Positions 8,229-16,422 of a DNA stretch of 64,000 bases are shown piece by piece. How positions within the stretch are numbered: position 1 is the stretch's first letter; the number at the start of each line of letters is the position of its first letter. Position numbers and translations under genes: made by a program. The notes beneath the pieces are model-generated. The model had not been told where the DNA came from and ran no database searches. It was given only the letters and a program-made list of their open reading frames with translations. Origin of the DNA: Lentisphaerae bacterium ADurb.Bin082 (GTDB lineage Bacteria; Verrucomicrobiota; Lentisphaeria; Oligosphaerales; Oligosphaeraceae); assembly GCA_002070945.1 (NCBI GenBank), contig MWEG01000028.1, positions 1 through 64,000 on the forward strand. Reading direction: 5' to 3'.

Positions 8229-8432
8229 AGTCTTTCCTTTCTGGCTGGAGTTCTGTGGCGGCTGCGAGGGCGGACGCTAAGTCTTATAGATAAGATAGCA
8301 CGAAATGCCGCTGCGGCACGTGGCCTCGGCAAAAACCAGCGTACTGGGAAGCGAGGGCGTGATTTAGGTGTATATTAGTATTTTATTTGACTTTCAAAGC
8401 CCACTGTTGGCCAGAGCAGAAGGAAATTAGCC

Positions 8433-9546
8433 ATGACTCGTGAAGAAATGCAAAGCAAAGTGTCTGAGGCGCGCGAACGCCTTGAACACTTGAGGGGGTT
8501 TCTTTGACGTTGCCGGCAAGCAGGAAAAACTGGAATTGCTGGAAGCGAAGATGACCCGGCCCGATTTTTGGGACCGCCGTGAATCCGCCCAGGAGACGGT
8601 GGCGGAAGTCAGCGCCATCAAGGGTGTCCTGGAGCCGTTTGCGCGCTTGGAAGGGCAGGTGGACGACTTTACCGTTCTCGGCGAGTTTGCCGAACTGGAA
8701 GGGGACGATTCGTCGTTGTATGTCGAGGCGGAGCAGACTTGGCCTGACTTGGTCAAGGCCATTGACCAGTTGGAGCTGGTGAGTTTCCTGTCTGGCAAGA
8801 TGGATCGCAACAATGCTATTTTGACCGTGCATGCCGGTGCGGGGGGCACGGAGTCGTGCGACTGGTGCGGCATCTTAGTGCGCATGTACACGCGCTGGTT
8901 TGACGAGCGCGGCTACCAGTACGAGACCGTCGACATTCAGCCAGGGGAAGAAGCCGGCCTCAAATACGCCACTATGACTGTGCAGGGAGAGTTTGCCTAC
9001 GGCTATCTGAAAGCTGAAAAGGGCGTGCATCGCCTGGTTCGGATATCGCCGTTTGACGCCAACAAGCGCCGTCACACGTCGTTCGCCTCGGTTGACGTGC
9101 TGCCGGAAATCAATGAAGACATCAATATCGAGGTGTCGGACAGCGATTTGCGCATTGACACTTTCCGCGCCAGCGGCGCTGGCGGCCAGCACGTCAACCG
9201 GACTGACAGCGCGGTGCGCCTGACCCACTTGCCGACTGGGATTGTCGTCACCTGCCAGAGCGAGCGTTCGCAGCACAAGAACAGGGCGAACGCGATGCGG
9301 ATTCTGAAGGCGCGGCTGTATGATTTGGAGGATCAGAAGCGCCGGGCTGAGCACGCGGCCGAGTCGGCGGCTAAGGGCGACAATGCCTGGGGCAATCAAA
9401 TTAGGTCGTACGTCTTGCAGCCCTACCAGCTGGTGAAGGACTTGCGCACGGATGAGGAGACGAGCAATGTCAACGCTGTTCTTGACGGTGACATTGACCC
9501 GTTCATCACGGCCTGGCTGCGGGGTGGCCAGCCGGCAACGCGGTGA
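8433..9546 (+). CDS. prfB: Peptide chain release factor 2, with programmed +1 frameshift
   Basis: RF2 ends translation at UGA and UAA. Reading frame 1 starts at ATG 8433 (AGGA 8 nt upstream) and stops after 24 codons at TGA 8505-8507. A +1 shift at CTT (8502-8504) skips base 8505 and continues with GAC at 8506 to the stop ending at 9546, giving 370 residues, near the E. coli length of 365. The fused protein has SPF, the stop-codon recognition tripeptide, and SGAGGQH (GGQ near residue 249), the peptidyl-transferase loop. Read without the shift, the protein would lack a proper start. The self-regulating frameshift arrangement matches the classical one. Confidence 0.96.
8493..8508 (+). promoter_or_regulatory. 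RF2 programmed +1 frameshift site
   Basis: AGGGGG (8493-8498) acts as an internal Shine-Dalgarno, TTT is the spacer, CTT the slippery codon, and TGA-C the poor-context stop. Spacing and bases match the E. coli site, except that the spacer codon is TTT rather than TAT. Confidence 0.95.
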
Positions 9547-9611
9547 GTTCGCGGCCAGCTGCGGTTGATTTTTTAGATGAGCCTTCCTTGACCGGAAAAC
9601 ATACAACCTTA

Positions 9612-9636
9612 GAGGAACAAGAACAAGAACAAGAAC
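9612..9636 (+). repeat. AACAAG hexanucleotide run at the tkt ribosome site
   Basis: About four AACAAG units directly precede the AGGAG of transketolase. Changes in copy number would alter the leader RNA but not the spacing between ribosome site and start codon. Confidence 0.7.
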
Positions 9637-9649
9637 AGGAGCGAGAATT

Positions 9650-11659
9650 GTGATGACAAGCTGTTGCCAAACCTTCAAGAGAGCCGTTGACACGGTCCGC
9701 GTCTTGTCTGCCGACGCTGTCCAGAAGGCCAATTCCGGCCATCCGGGCATGCCGATGGGCTGCGCCGATTTTGCGTTTACGTTGTGGAACGACGTTCTGC
9801 GTTTTGACCCGAGCGACCCTAATTGGCTTGGTCGCGACCGGTTTGTGCTGTCAGCCGGGCACGGCTCGATGCTGCTGTATTCGCTTCTGCATTTGTTTGA
9901 CTGCGGCCTCACCATGGAGGATTTGCAGCAGTTCCGGCAGCTGGGCGGCAAGTGCCCGGGTCATCCGGAATATGGTCATACCCCAGGCGTGGAAGTGACG
10001 ACTGGGCCGTTGGCCTCGGGGCTGGCGTCAGCCGTCGGCATGGCGATTGGCCAGAAGCAGCTGCAAGCTCGCCTCGGCGGCGATGACTGCCTGTTCGACC
10101 AGAAAATTTATGTCTTGAGCGGGGACGGCTGCATGATGGAGGGCACTTCCCACGAGGCGTGCGCCCTGGCCGGGCACTTGCAGCTGGACAATTTGATTGT
10201 GTTCTATGACGACAACGGCATCACTATTGAGGGTTCGACCGAGATCGCCCTGAGCGAAGACGTCGGCGCCAGGTTTGCGGCCTACGGCTGGAATGTCCTG
10301 CGCATTGACGGGCAGAATACCAAGCAGATCCGCAACGCGCTCAACCTGGCTCGGACGTTGAAGAACAAGCCGACCCTGATCATTGGGCGGACGGTCATCG
10401 GCACTGGCAGCCCGAAGTTGGCAGGCAGCAGTGAGAGCCATGGCGCTCCCCTGGGCGTGGAAGAGCTGGCCGCGACCAAGGCCAATCTTGGCTTTGACCC
10501 GGCGCAGTCGTTCTTCGTGCCGCCCGAAGTGCGCTCTCTCTGCCAGGAGACCGTGGCGGCGAAGAAGAAGGCTGCTGCTGCCTGGAACGAAAAGTTTGCC
10601 AGCTTCTCGGCCGGGCTGACGCCGGAGCGCCGTGAGCTGTTGTCAGCGTTGCGCAATCGCACGGTGCCGGCCAATATTCTGTCTGAACTCCTGAAAGCAG
10701 TGCCGGCAAAGCCGACTGCGACCCGGAATTCCGGCGGCGAGATCATGCAGAAGGCGGCGGCTCTGGTGCCGGCTCTGGTCGGCGGTTCGGCTGACTTGAA
10801 TCCGAGCACGAAGACGTACCTGAAGGGCGCTGGCGACTTTGGCGCCGCCGACCGTGCCGGGCGGAACATCCACTACGGTGTCCGCGAATTGGGCATGGGC
10901 ATGATCAGCAACGGCTTGGCTCTGACTGGAACTGCCATCCCCTTCTGCTCCACCTTCATGGTGTTTGCCGACTACATGAAGCCGGCCATCCGCTTGGCGG
11001 CCTTGCAGCGCCTGCATGAGATTTACGTGTTCACCCACGACTCGATCTTTGTCGGCGAAGACGGCCCGACGCATCAGCCGATCGAGCAGCTGGCGATGTT
11101 CCGGTCGATTCCCGGCCTGACCACTATTCGGCCAGCCGAGTCGCATGAGACGGCGCATGCCTGGGCAGCTGCCTTGCAGGCTGACGGCCCGGTGGTGCTG
11201 TGCCTGACTAGGCAGAACTTGCCGAATCTGCCTGCCGAAATCGTGGCGGAGCGGATGGACGTGGCCAAGGGCGCCTACGTCGTCAGCTGCGAAAAGGACT
11301 TCGAACTGATTCTGATTGGAACGGGTTCTGAACTGCAAGCGGTCATGGGCGCTGCGGACATCCTGCGGGCTGCTGGCCGCAAGGTTCGGGTAGTGTCCAT
11401 GCCGAGCTGGGAATTGTTTGAGAAGCAGAGCGAGGCATATCGCGAATCCGTGCTGCCCGCGTCCTGCCGGAAACGGATTTCCGTGGAGGCCGGCTCGACT
11501 TTCGGCTGGAGCCGTTATGTCGGCTGCGATGGCCTGGCGCTGGGCATCGACCGCTTCGGCGATTCCGCGCCTGCCGAACGGCTCGCCGAGGAGTTCGGCT
11601 TTAACGCCAAGGCGGTCGCCGAACATGCGGAGGCATATCTCAAGTGCTGTGCTAAATAA
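9650..11659 (+). CDS. tkt: Transketolase
   Basis: A 669-residue thiamine-diphosphate enzyme of the non-oxidative pentose phosphate pathway that transfers two-carbon units between sugar phosphates. It is full length. The N-terminal ThDP domain shows ANSGHPGMPMG, LSAGHGSMLLYSLLHL, PGHPE and the GDGCMMEG..DDN thiamine-binding motif (from residue ~158). The middle domain has GEDGPTHQPIEQLAMFRSIPG (~469). AGGAG lies 8 nt before GTG 9650; the ATG at 9653 is an alternative start. Just upstream, 9612-9636 is a run of AACAAG units. A long hairpin follows the stop. Confidence 0.95.
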   Translation: MMTSCCQTFKRAVDTVRVLSADAVQKANSGHPGMPMGCADFAFTLWNDVLRFDPSDPNWLGRDRFVLSAGHGSMLLYSLLHLFDCGLTMEDLQQFRQLGGKCPGHPEYGHTPGVEVTTGPLASGLASAVGMAIGQKQLQARLGGDDCLFDQKIYVLSGDGCMMEGTSHEACALAGHLQLDNLIVFYDDNGITIEGSTEIALSEDVGARFAAYGWNVLRIDGQNTKQIRNALNLARTLKNKPTLIIGRTVIGTGSPKLAGSSESHGAPLGVEELAATKANLGFDPAQSFFVPPEVRSLCQETVAAKKKAAAAWNEKFASFSAGLTPERRELLSALRNRTVPANILSELLKAVPAKPTATRNSGGEIMQKAAALVPALVGGSADLNPSTKTYLKGAGDFGAADRAGRNIHYGVRELGMGMISNGLALTGTAIPFCSTFMVFADYMKPAIRLAALQRLHEIYVFTHDSIFVGEDGPTHQPIEQLAMFRSIPGLTTIRPAESHETAHAWAAALQADGPVVLCLTRQNLPNLPAEIVAERMDVAKGAYVVSCEKDFELILIGTGSELQAVMGAADILRAAGRKVRVVSMPSWELFEKQSEAYRESVLPASCRKRISVEAGSTFGWSRYVGCDGLALGIDRFGDSAPAERLAEEFGFNAKAVAEHAEAYLKCCAK

Positions 11660-11678
11660 TCACGACAGTTGCCTCTGA

Positions 11679-11726
11679 AAACACCACGGCCGGTTCCGCC
11701 TGAGAGCGGGGCCGGCCGTGATGTTT
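11679..11726 (+). terminator. Hairpin terminator after transketolase
   Basis: CACGGCCGG (11685-11693) pairs with CCGGCCGTG (11712-11720). One mismatch further out, AAAACA pairs with TGTTTT. The GC stem flanked by A- and T-tracts fits an intrinsic terminator, possibly working in both directions. Confidence 0.8.
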
Positions 11727-11785
11727 TGGGGACGATTTGTTTTATCCGCAGATTACGCCGATTTTTTTCGGGTGTGACGGAGTGT

Positions 11786-12418
11786 TCAAGGCGTTGTTGT
11801 TGTTGTTGTTGCTGCTGCGGCAGCGGCTTCGGCCTCTTTCTTGCGCTTGAATTCTTCGCGCATTTTTTGGCGTTCGGCCCGGGCGGCTTCCTCTTCTTCC
11901 GGAGTGACTTGGTGCCAGGCGCCGTCTTTCATGATAAAGCTTCCGGCCGGGGAGAAGAGTATGCTGGCCTTGGCTCTTTCGGCGGCCACGTCCTGGATCA
12001 GCATGCCATTTTCTTCGGCGATGATCTGGAACCATTTTTCGCGATCAGCATTTTCCGCTTTGACGATGTCGGCCTGTTCATTGCCGCGGACGCGGTAGAC
12101 GAGGAGTCCGTTCGAGTGTTCGCCGACCACGCCGCGCTTCTTCAAGTCGATGATGGTCTCCCGGCGTTCTCGGCGGCGAGCCCGGATTTCACTTTTTATC
12201 GCATCATTAGGGCTGGCCGTGCCGCTGCTGTCCTCAATGAATTCGCGTTTGATTTCATTGGCGACCTTGAGATTGACATCAAGAGTGATGTGAATCGGCT
12301 TGACCTCATGTTCGGTCACCACCGGCTTGACTTCGACTTTGTGGGTCGTGCAGGCAATGCCGACGACCAACGGAAAAACAGCGGCGATGATTCTGGTGGT
12401 GGTGATTTTCATGGTCAT
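11786..12418 (-). CDS. Fused YnbE-YdbL-like lipoprotein (DUF1318 domain)
   Basis: A 210-residue predicted lipoprotein with the lipidation Cys at residue 23 (VGIAC). Residues ~23-55 (HKVEVKPVV..PIHITLDVNLKV) match the small lipoprotein YnbE. Residues ~85-155 (RGVVGEHSNGLLVYR..IIAEENGMLIQDVAAERAKA) match YdbL. In E. coli the gene order is ydbH, ynbE, ydbL, with ynbE and ydbL separate; here they look fused. The start overlaps the stop of ydbH by 4 nt, so translation is probably coupled. The tail ends in a run of Ala then Thr, encoded by a trinucleotide microsatellite (~11789-11830). In E. coli YnbE is an outer-membrane partner of YdbH and YdbL modulates the complex. Confidence 0.8.
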   Translation of the reverse strand: MTMKITTTRIIAAVFPLVVGIACTTHKVEVKPVVTEHEVKPIHITLDVNLKVANEIKREFIEDSSGTASPNDAIKSEIRARRRERRETIIDLKKRGVVGEHSNGLLVYRVRGNEQADIVKAENADREKWFQIIAEENGMLIQDVAAERAKASILFSPAGSFIMKDGAWHQVTPEEEEAARAERQKMREEFKRKKEAEAAAAAATTTTTTP

Positions 12419-15363
12419 GGTCCTTTGCGGATGATGTGTTTAAGTTCGGAAAATGCGCCGAGCAGGTTGTTGACCGGCAGGTTGAGGTTGACGTCAAGTT
12501 GGATTTGGGAGAAGTCAGTCTTGCCTTCGATAGCGACGAATTCGCCTTTCACATAGCTGTAGGGCAGCGGGGTGGCGGGCTTGCCACAGACTTGCAGGCG
12601 GAGCTGGAGGTCGTCCTCTTGGTTGTTGAGGCTGATTTTCAGCCAATCATAAAGAAAGTGCCGCAGGGCGTCACCGGAAAATTTCAGTTGGTTGTAGGCT
12701 GGCGTTCCGACTGGGACACCGGCAGTCAGAGTGCTGGCAGCGCTGAGTTTGATGTCGCCGGCGACGCCGGGAATGGTGGATAAGAAACCGTCTCCAAAAC
12801 GGATATTGCCTTTTTTGATAGTGATCGGCAGGGTGCCGGAAAGGGCGCCGTGGCCGGACACCTGGTCGTTGCCCAGTTGGTGAAAGGCTTCGGCCAAGTC
12901 GATGCGGTCGCAGAAGATGATCAGGTCTGGCTCCGGTTGTTTGAGGTTGATTTGAGTGGCGCCCAGGTGGATCATTCCAGAGGCCCACTTAGCTTGGACA
13001 CGCTCCAGGGTCATGATATCCGTCGACTCCAAGCGGGCTCGTGCTTGGAGGTCGCGAACGACTAAATTGCCGATTTGCAGTTTTTGGCAGTCCAGGGGCT
13101 GCCCAGGCAGGGTCCGCAGCTCTGGCAGAACCGGCAGCTCCAGGCGCAAATTGAGGTTTTCCACCAGGATTTTTTGTTCTGGGAGAGCCACGCCGACCTG
13201 GTGCAGGGTGACTTTAGCCGAACCCTGCGGCGGCCGGCCGCCGCCGATAGCGTAGGCCCCGTCTAAAGAGATGGCGCCGGTCAGGGTCAGCTTTTTCAGT
13301 TCAGGCAAAAAGCGCAAGGCATCAAAGTCGACCAGTTCAGTCTCGGGCAAGTGGAAGGTATTTTGGGACAGGATGATATTTCTTCCGACCCGATTTTGGG
13401 AGGATAGTTGCAGGCGAGCGGTCGGGAAATCCTGGAAGACGACGGCCGTATTGAGGTTGAAGTCAACGCTTTGCCGGTCGGCGGCCGGGGTGACGGAGGT
13501 GTTGATTGTGCAGGCAAGGAGGTTGTCGTCCTTATGGAAAAGCGAGGCGATGGTCAGCGTGCCCAGGCCAGGCGCATGGCTGTCAATGTGCTGGCGCCAG
13601 AAGATGCTTTCGAAGGCGACGTCGTAGCGCTCGGCGGTGATGCTGGCGATGCTGGCGACGATGTCGCCGGCGAATTGCTGCATTGAGCCTTGGGCTTGCA
13701 TGTCCAGGTTCAGGTTGTTGACGACGGCGATGTCGTCTGGCGCGTTCAGGCTACCGATTTGCATTTGCAGTTCGGCCGTCATGTTTTCCTGGTTTCCGTG
13801 GCCTTTGGCGGTCACGTTCAGTTTTTGCGCTTTCAGGTCATGGGACGGGCTGGTCATGGCGGCGCTGGCGGCTGTGACTTCGGCGGTGATTTTTCCCTCG
13901 GCTGCGGTCATGGCTGCGGTTATGATAGTGTCGTCAAGCGTGGCTTGGGCGGATTTGACGATGGTCTGCGGGAGCTTGCCTCGGCCCTGTGCGGTCAGGA
14001 CGCCGGCTCGCATTTCGGCGTTCAGGGCGAAGTCGGCTTGCTCGAGGGCTGCTTGAGGCGATTCGAAGGCCGCCTGGGTGACGTTCAGTTCGGCTGACAT
14101 GGCCTCGGGAGTGTGCGTGAACGTCGCTGCCAAGGCGTTGGCGGCGGCTTCGCCCCAGGCGGTCTGCAAGCGGCTGGGAGGCGCATCGGCCGTCGCGGCC
14201 ATGGTGAACACGGTTTTGTTTTCGTCTGGAAGGCGTTGATGCGTGGTATGCAACGCCAGCGGGGAGGCGGCAGTGTTTTGGAAGGTCATGGTCAGTAGGC
14301 CATTGCCAGCGAAGCGACTGACGAGGTTGAAGGCCCATTCCAGGCGGTCCAGGCGTCCAAGCGAGGTAGTGTCAATGGGGCCGATGGCGAAAACGCCGCT
14401 GTTGTCGTCATAGTCCAGTGTTGCGTTGATTGCGGGCGAGGCTATCGTCTCTTTGCCGAACAGGACGTGGAAGTCTTTGACCGTGAAGGTGGTGTTGAGC
14501 GAGGTCAGGGCTGGCTGGCGGAGATTGGCCTTGAAATCGGCATTGACTTCGATGCGCCCGCGCAGTCGGTGTTCGTCAACAAAGGTTTCCATCGGCGGCG
14601 GCAGGGCGTCGAGGCGCAATTCGCTGAGTCGGGCTTGGCCGCTGATGCGTCCGCTCTTGGCGTCATAGGTTAGTTCCCGCAGCATGAGCAATTGTCCATC
14701 AAGGCGCATTGAGACGTATGCCTTGAGAGTTTCCCAGCCATTGTCGCCCTGGGTGATTTCAAGGTTGAGTGGGGTGTAGTACAAGCGTTTTTCCCAGCGC
14801 AGCATGACGGCGCAGTTCTGGAGACTGATGCTGCCGATGTCAGGGAGGCCGGACAGGTCAAAGCCATCTGGGCTGGCCTCGGCGCTGCCAGGGGCTTGTC
14901 CGTCGCCGTCTTCTGGCGTTGTCGCCTGGGGGAGGAGTTCCATGATCGGCAGCGTGAAGACGCCGTTTTCATATTGGGCCGTCATGGTGGCGCCGATGAT
15001 CTCAATCGTTTCGATGCGTCCGCGGATGATGGCGAAAGGGCGGTAGGTGATGCGGCAATGTGGCAGTTTGACGATGCGCTGCCCTGGCCGGTCCGGCTGC
15101 GTTGGCGCCTGGCGGGCGTCAATGGCCAGGTTGGCTTGGAACAAGCCGATTTGCGATACCGTGCATTCAATGACTCCGCCTGGCAAGAGGCGGCGGATAA
15201 TGGAGTTGGCAGCGCTGGCGACGATAGAGGGCAAAGCAATGACCAGGCCCAGCGCAGTCGCCATCAGAAGGCCAAAAACAAAGCCGATGATGGCCCATCG
15301 CCGCATCCGGCGATAAGCCGGACTGAATGCGCTTTCAGCTGTGTTGGCGTTGGATTCAGGCAT
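12415..15363 (-). CDS. ydbH: AsmA-like intermembrane lipid transport protein, YdbH-like
   Basis: A 982-residue protein with one N-terminal membrane helix (residues ~24-47) and a long beta-rich periplasmic region, as in the AsmA-like bridge proteins YhdP, TamB and YdbH. The last ~150 residues (ALRHFLYDWLKISLN, LQLRLQVCGKP, LDVNLNLPVNNLLG) match the YdbH C-terminal domain. These proteins move phospholipids between inner and outer membranes, which implies a diderm envelope. The next gene in the operon is the fused ynbE-ydbL, which supports the call strongly. Its length is close to that of E. coli YdbH (~880), with some insertions. Confidence 0.85.
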   Translation of the reverse strand: MPESNANTAESAFSPAYRRMRRWAIIGFVFGLLMATALGLVIALPSIVASAANSIIRRLLPGGVIECTVSQIGLFQANLAIDARQAPTQPDRPGQRIVKLPHCRITYRPFAIIRGRIETIEIIGATMTAQYENGVFTLPIMELLPQATTPEDGDGQAPGSAEASPDGFDLSGLPDIGSISLQNCAVMLRWEKRLYYTPLNLEITQGDNGWETLKAYVSMRLDGQLLMLRELTYDAKSGRISGQARLSELRLDALPPPMETFVDEHRLRGRIEVNADFKANLRQPALTSLNTTFTVKDFHVLFGKETIASPAINATLDYDDNSGVFAIGPIDTTSLGRLDRLEWAFNLVSRFAGNGLLTMTFQNTAASPLALHTTHQRLPDENKTVFTMAATADAPPSRLQTAWGEAAANALAATFTHTPEAMSAELNVTQAAFESPQAALEQADFALNAEMRAGVLTAQGRGKLPQTIVKSAQATLDDTIITAAMTAAEGKITAEVTAASAAMTSPSHDLKAQKLNVTAKGHGNQENMTAELQMQIGSLNAPDDIAVVNNLNLDMQAQGSMQQFAGDIVASIASITAERYDVAFESIFWRQHIDSHAPGLGTLTIASLFHKDDNLLACTINTSVTPAADRQSVDFNLNTAVVFQDFPTARLQLSSQNRVGRNIILSQNTFHLPETELVDFDALRFLPELKKLTLTGAISLDGAYAIGGGRPPQGSAKVTLHQVGVALPEQKILVENLNLRLELPVLPELRTLPGQPLDCQKLQIGNLVVRDLQARARLESTDIMTLERVQAKWASGMIHLGATQINLKQPEPDLIIFCDRIDLAEAFHQLGNDQVSGHGALSGTLPITIKKGNIRFGDGFLSTIPGVAGDIKLSAASTLTAGVPVGTPAYNQLKFSGDALRHFLYDWLKISLNNQEDDLQLRLQVCGKPATPLPYSYVKGEFVAIEGKTDFSQIQLDVNLNLPVNNLLGAFSELKHIIRKGP

Positions 15364-15500
15364 GAGGCGACTGTCAACAAGGAGGGGGACTGGGAAGGAG
15401 GCGCAACCGCAGTGACGGCGCGTGGACGCAAATCATTTAATATATGATTGGCGTTCGGCTTATTCAAGGACGCGCCTTTCGGGTCTGAAATTTAACAATT

Positions 15501-15572
15501 GAGAAAGGTAATGGGTCAGTACACATCCCAGCGGAGCGCCGGGATGTGTACTGACCCATTACAGAGAAAGGT
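15501..15572. repeat. 54-bp palindromic element flanked by a 9-bp direct repeat
   Basis: Perfect 22-bp arms at 15508-15529 and 15541-15562 enclose an 11-nt loop. GAGAAAGGT occurs immediately outside at 15501-15509 and 15564-15572, like a target-site duplication. The left half motif GTAATGGGTCAGT recurs alone at 17810-17822. It lies just past the stop of the minus-strand isomerase gene, so it may also stop transcripts, though no T-run follows. Confidence 0.8.
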
Positions 15573-15573
15573 T

Positions 15574-16422
15574 TCATCCTGCGTAGTGAATGTCTTTCAG
15601 GGTTTTCAGCAGGTATTCCCGGCTTTCGCGGATTAGCTTTTCGCCTTCATCAAGGCTGAATTCTCCTTCTGTTTCGAGGGAAAGCGGCCCTTGGTATCCG
15701 GCGTCACGCAAAATTTCCAGACAGCCCTTGATATCGACTTCGCCCTGACCCAGTGCGACGCAGTCTTGGCCTTTCAGGTCTTTCAAATGGACGTGCACAA
15801 CCCGGTGGGCGACCGCCTGCAAAACTGCCTTTTCATCATTCTTGCTGCCAGTCGTTTTCCATAGGTACTTGCCGTCCTGCGTTTCCACCCAGGATGCCCG
15901 ATGGACATTGGCTGTGTCGTAATTGATGCCCAGCCAGCGTGAGGGGGATAGTGACATCAGCTTCAAAAGACCTTCCGAAGTCATTGAGAACGTGCCATGT
16001 GGTTCGAGAGCGACGTATGCCTGGCATTGTTCCGCCGTTTCGAGAATTTCGCCCAGGCGATCCTGGATGCGCTTGATGGCGTCTTCATCGCTCATGCCTT
16101 GCGGCTTGAAGCCATCGCCCAGGTTGATGCCAGGCAAACCCGCCGCAGCCACCCAATGCAGGCATTTTTTGGCGTATTCGACACAACGGTCTTGGACGAG
16201 CAATGCCCCGTGGGTGGCCCATAGGGCGGTGCCCCCCTTGAAACCCATGTCCCGCAGCAGCGCACGGAATTGCAGCGGATCATCATGATCGACATCGATA
16301 TGCGGGCAGAATGGAGGCGTGGCCTGAGGCTCCACATATTCGTAACCGGCATTTTTGATCCTCTGCAAGGCCTCTCGCAACGGGTATTGGCGAAAAGTCA
16401 CAGTTCCACAGGCGATCTTCAT
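15574..16422 (-). CDS. Sugar phosphate isomerase/epimerase (xylose isomerase-like TIM barrel)
   Basis: A 282-residue cytoplasmic TIM-barrel enzyme of the AP-endonuclease-2/xylose isomerase-like family. Likely metal and base ligands are ALEPHG (Glu near residue 143), NYDTANVH (Asp), VHVHLKD (His) and SLETEGE (Glu near the C-terminus), the usual Glu-Asp-His-Glu order. Its start overlaps the stop of the Gfo/Idh gene by 4 nt. Such pairs commonly isomerise and oxidise sugars or inositols. Operon control is likely by the GntR-LacI regulator at 18094-19278. Confidence 0.88.
   Translation of the reverse strand: MKIACGTVTFRQYPLREALQRIKNAGYEYVEPQATPPFCPHIDVDHDDPLQFRALLRDMGFKGGTALWATHGALLVQDRCVEYAKKCLHWVAAAGLPGINLGDGFKPQGMSDEDAIKRIQDRLGEILETAEQCQAYVALEPHGTFSMTSEGLLKLMSLSPSRWLGINYDTANVHRASWVETQDGKYLWKTTGSKNDEKAVLQAVAHRVVHVHLKDLKGQDCVALGQGEVDIKGCLEILRDAGYQGPLSLETEGEFSLDEGEKLIRESREYLLKTLKDIHYAG

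Noticed and set aside
8536-9546. prfB annotated as starting inside at 8536
   Set aside because: The frameshift signal and the upstream 24 codons give the correct N-terminus, so the short form is an artefact of ignoring the shift.
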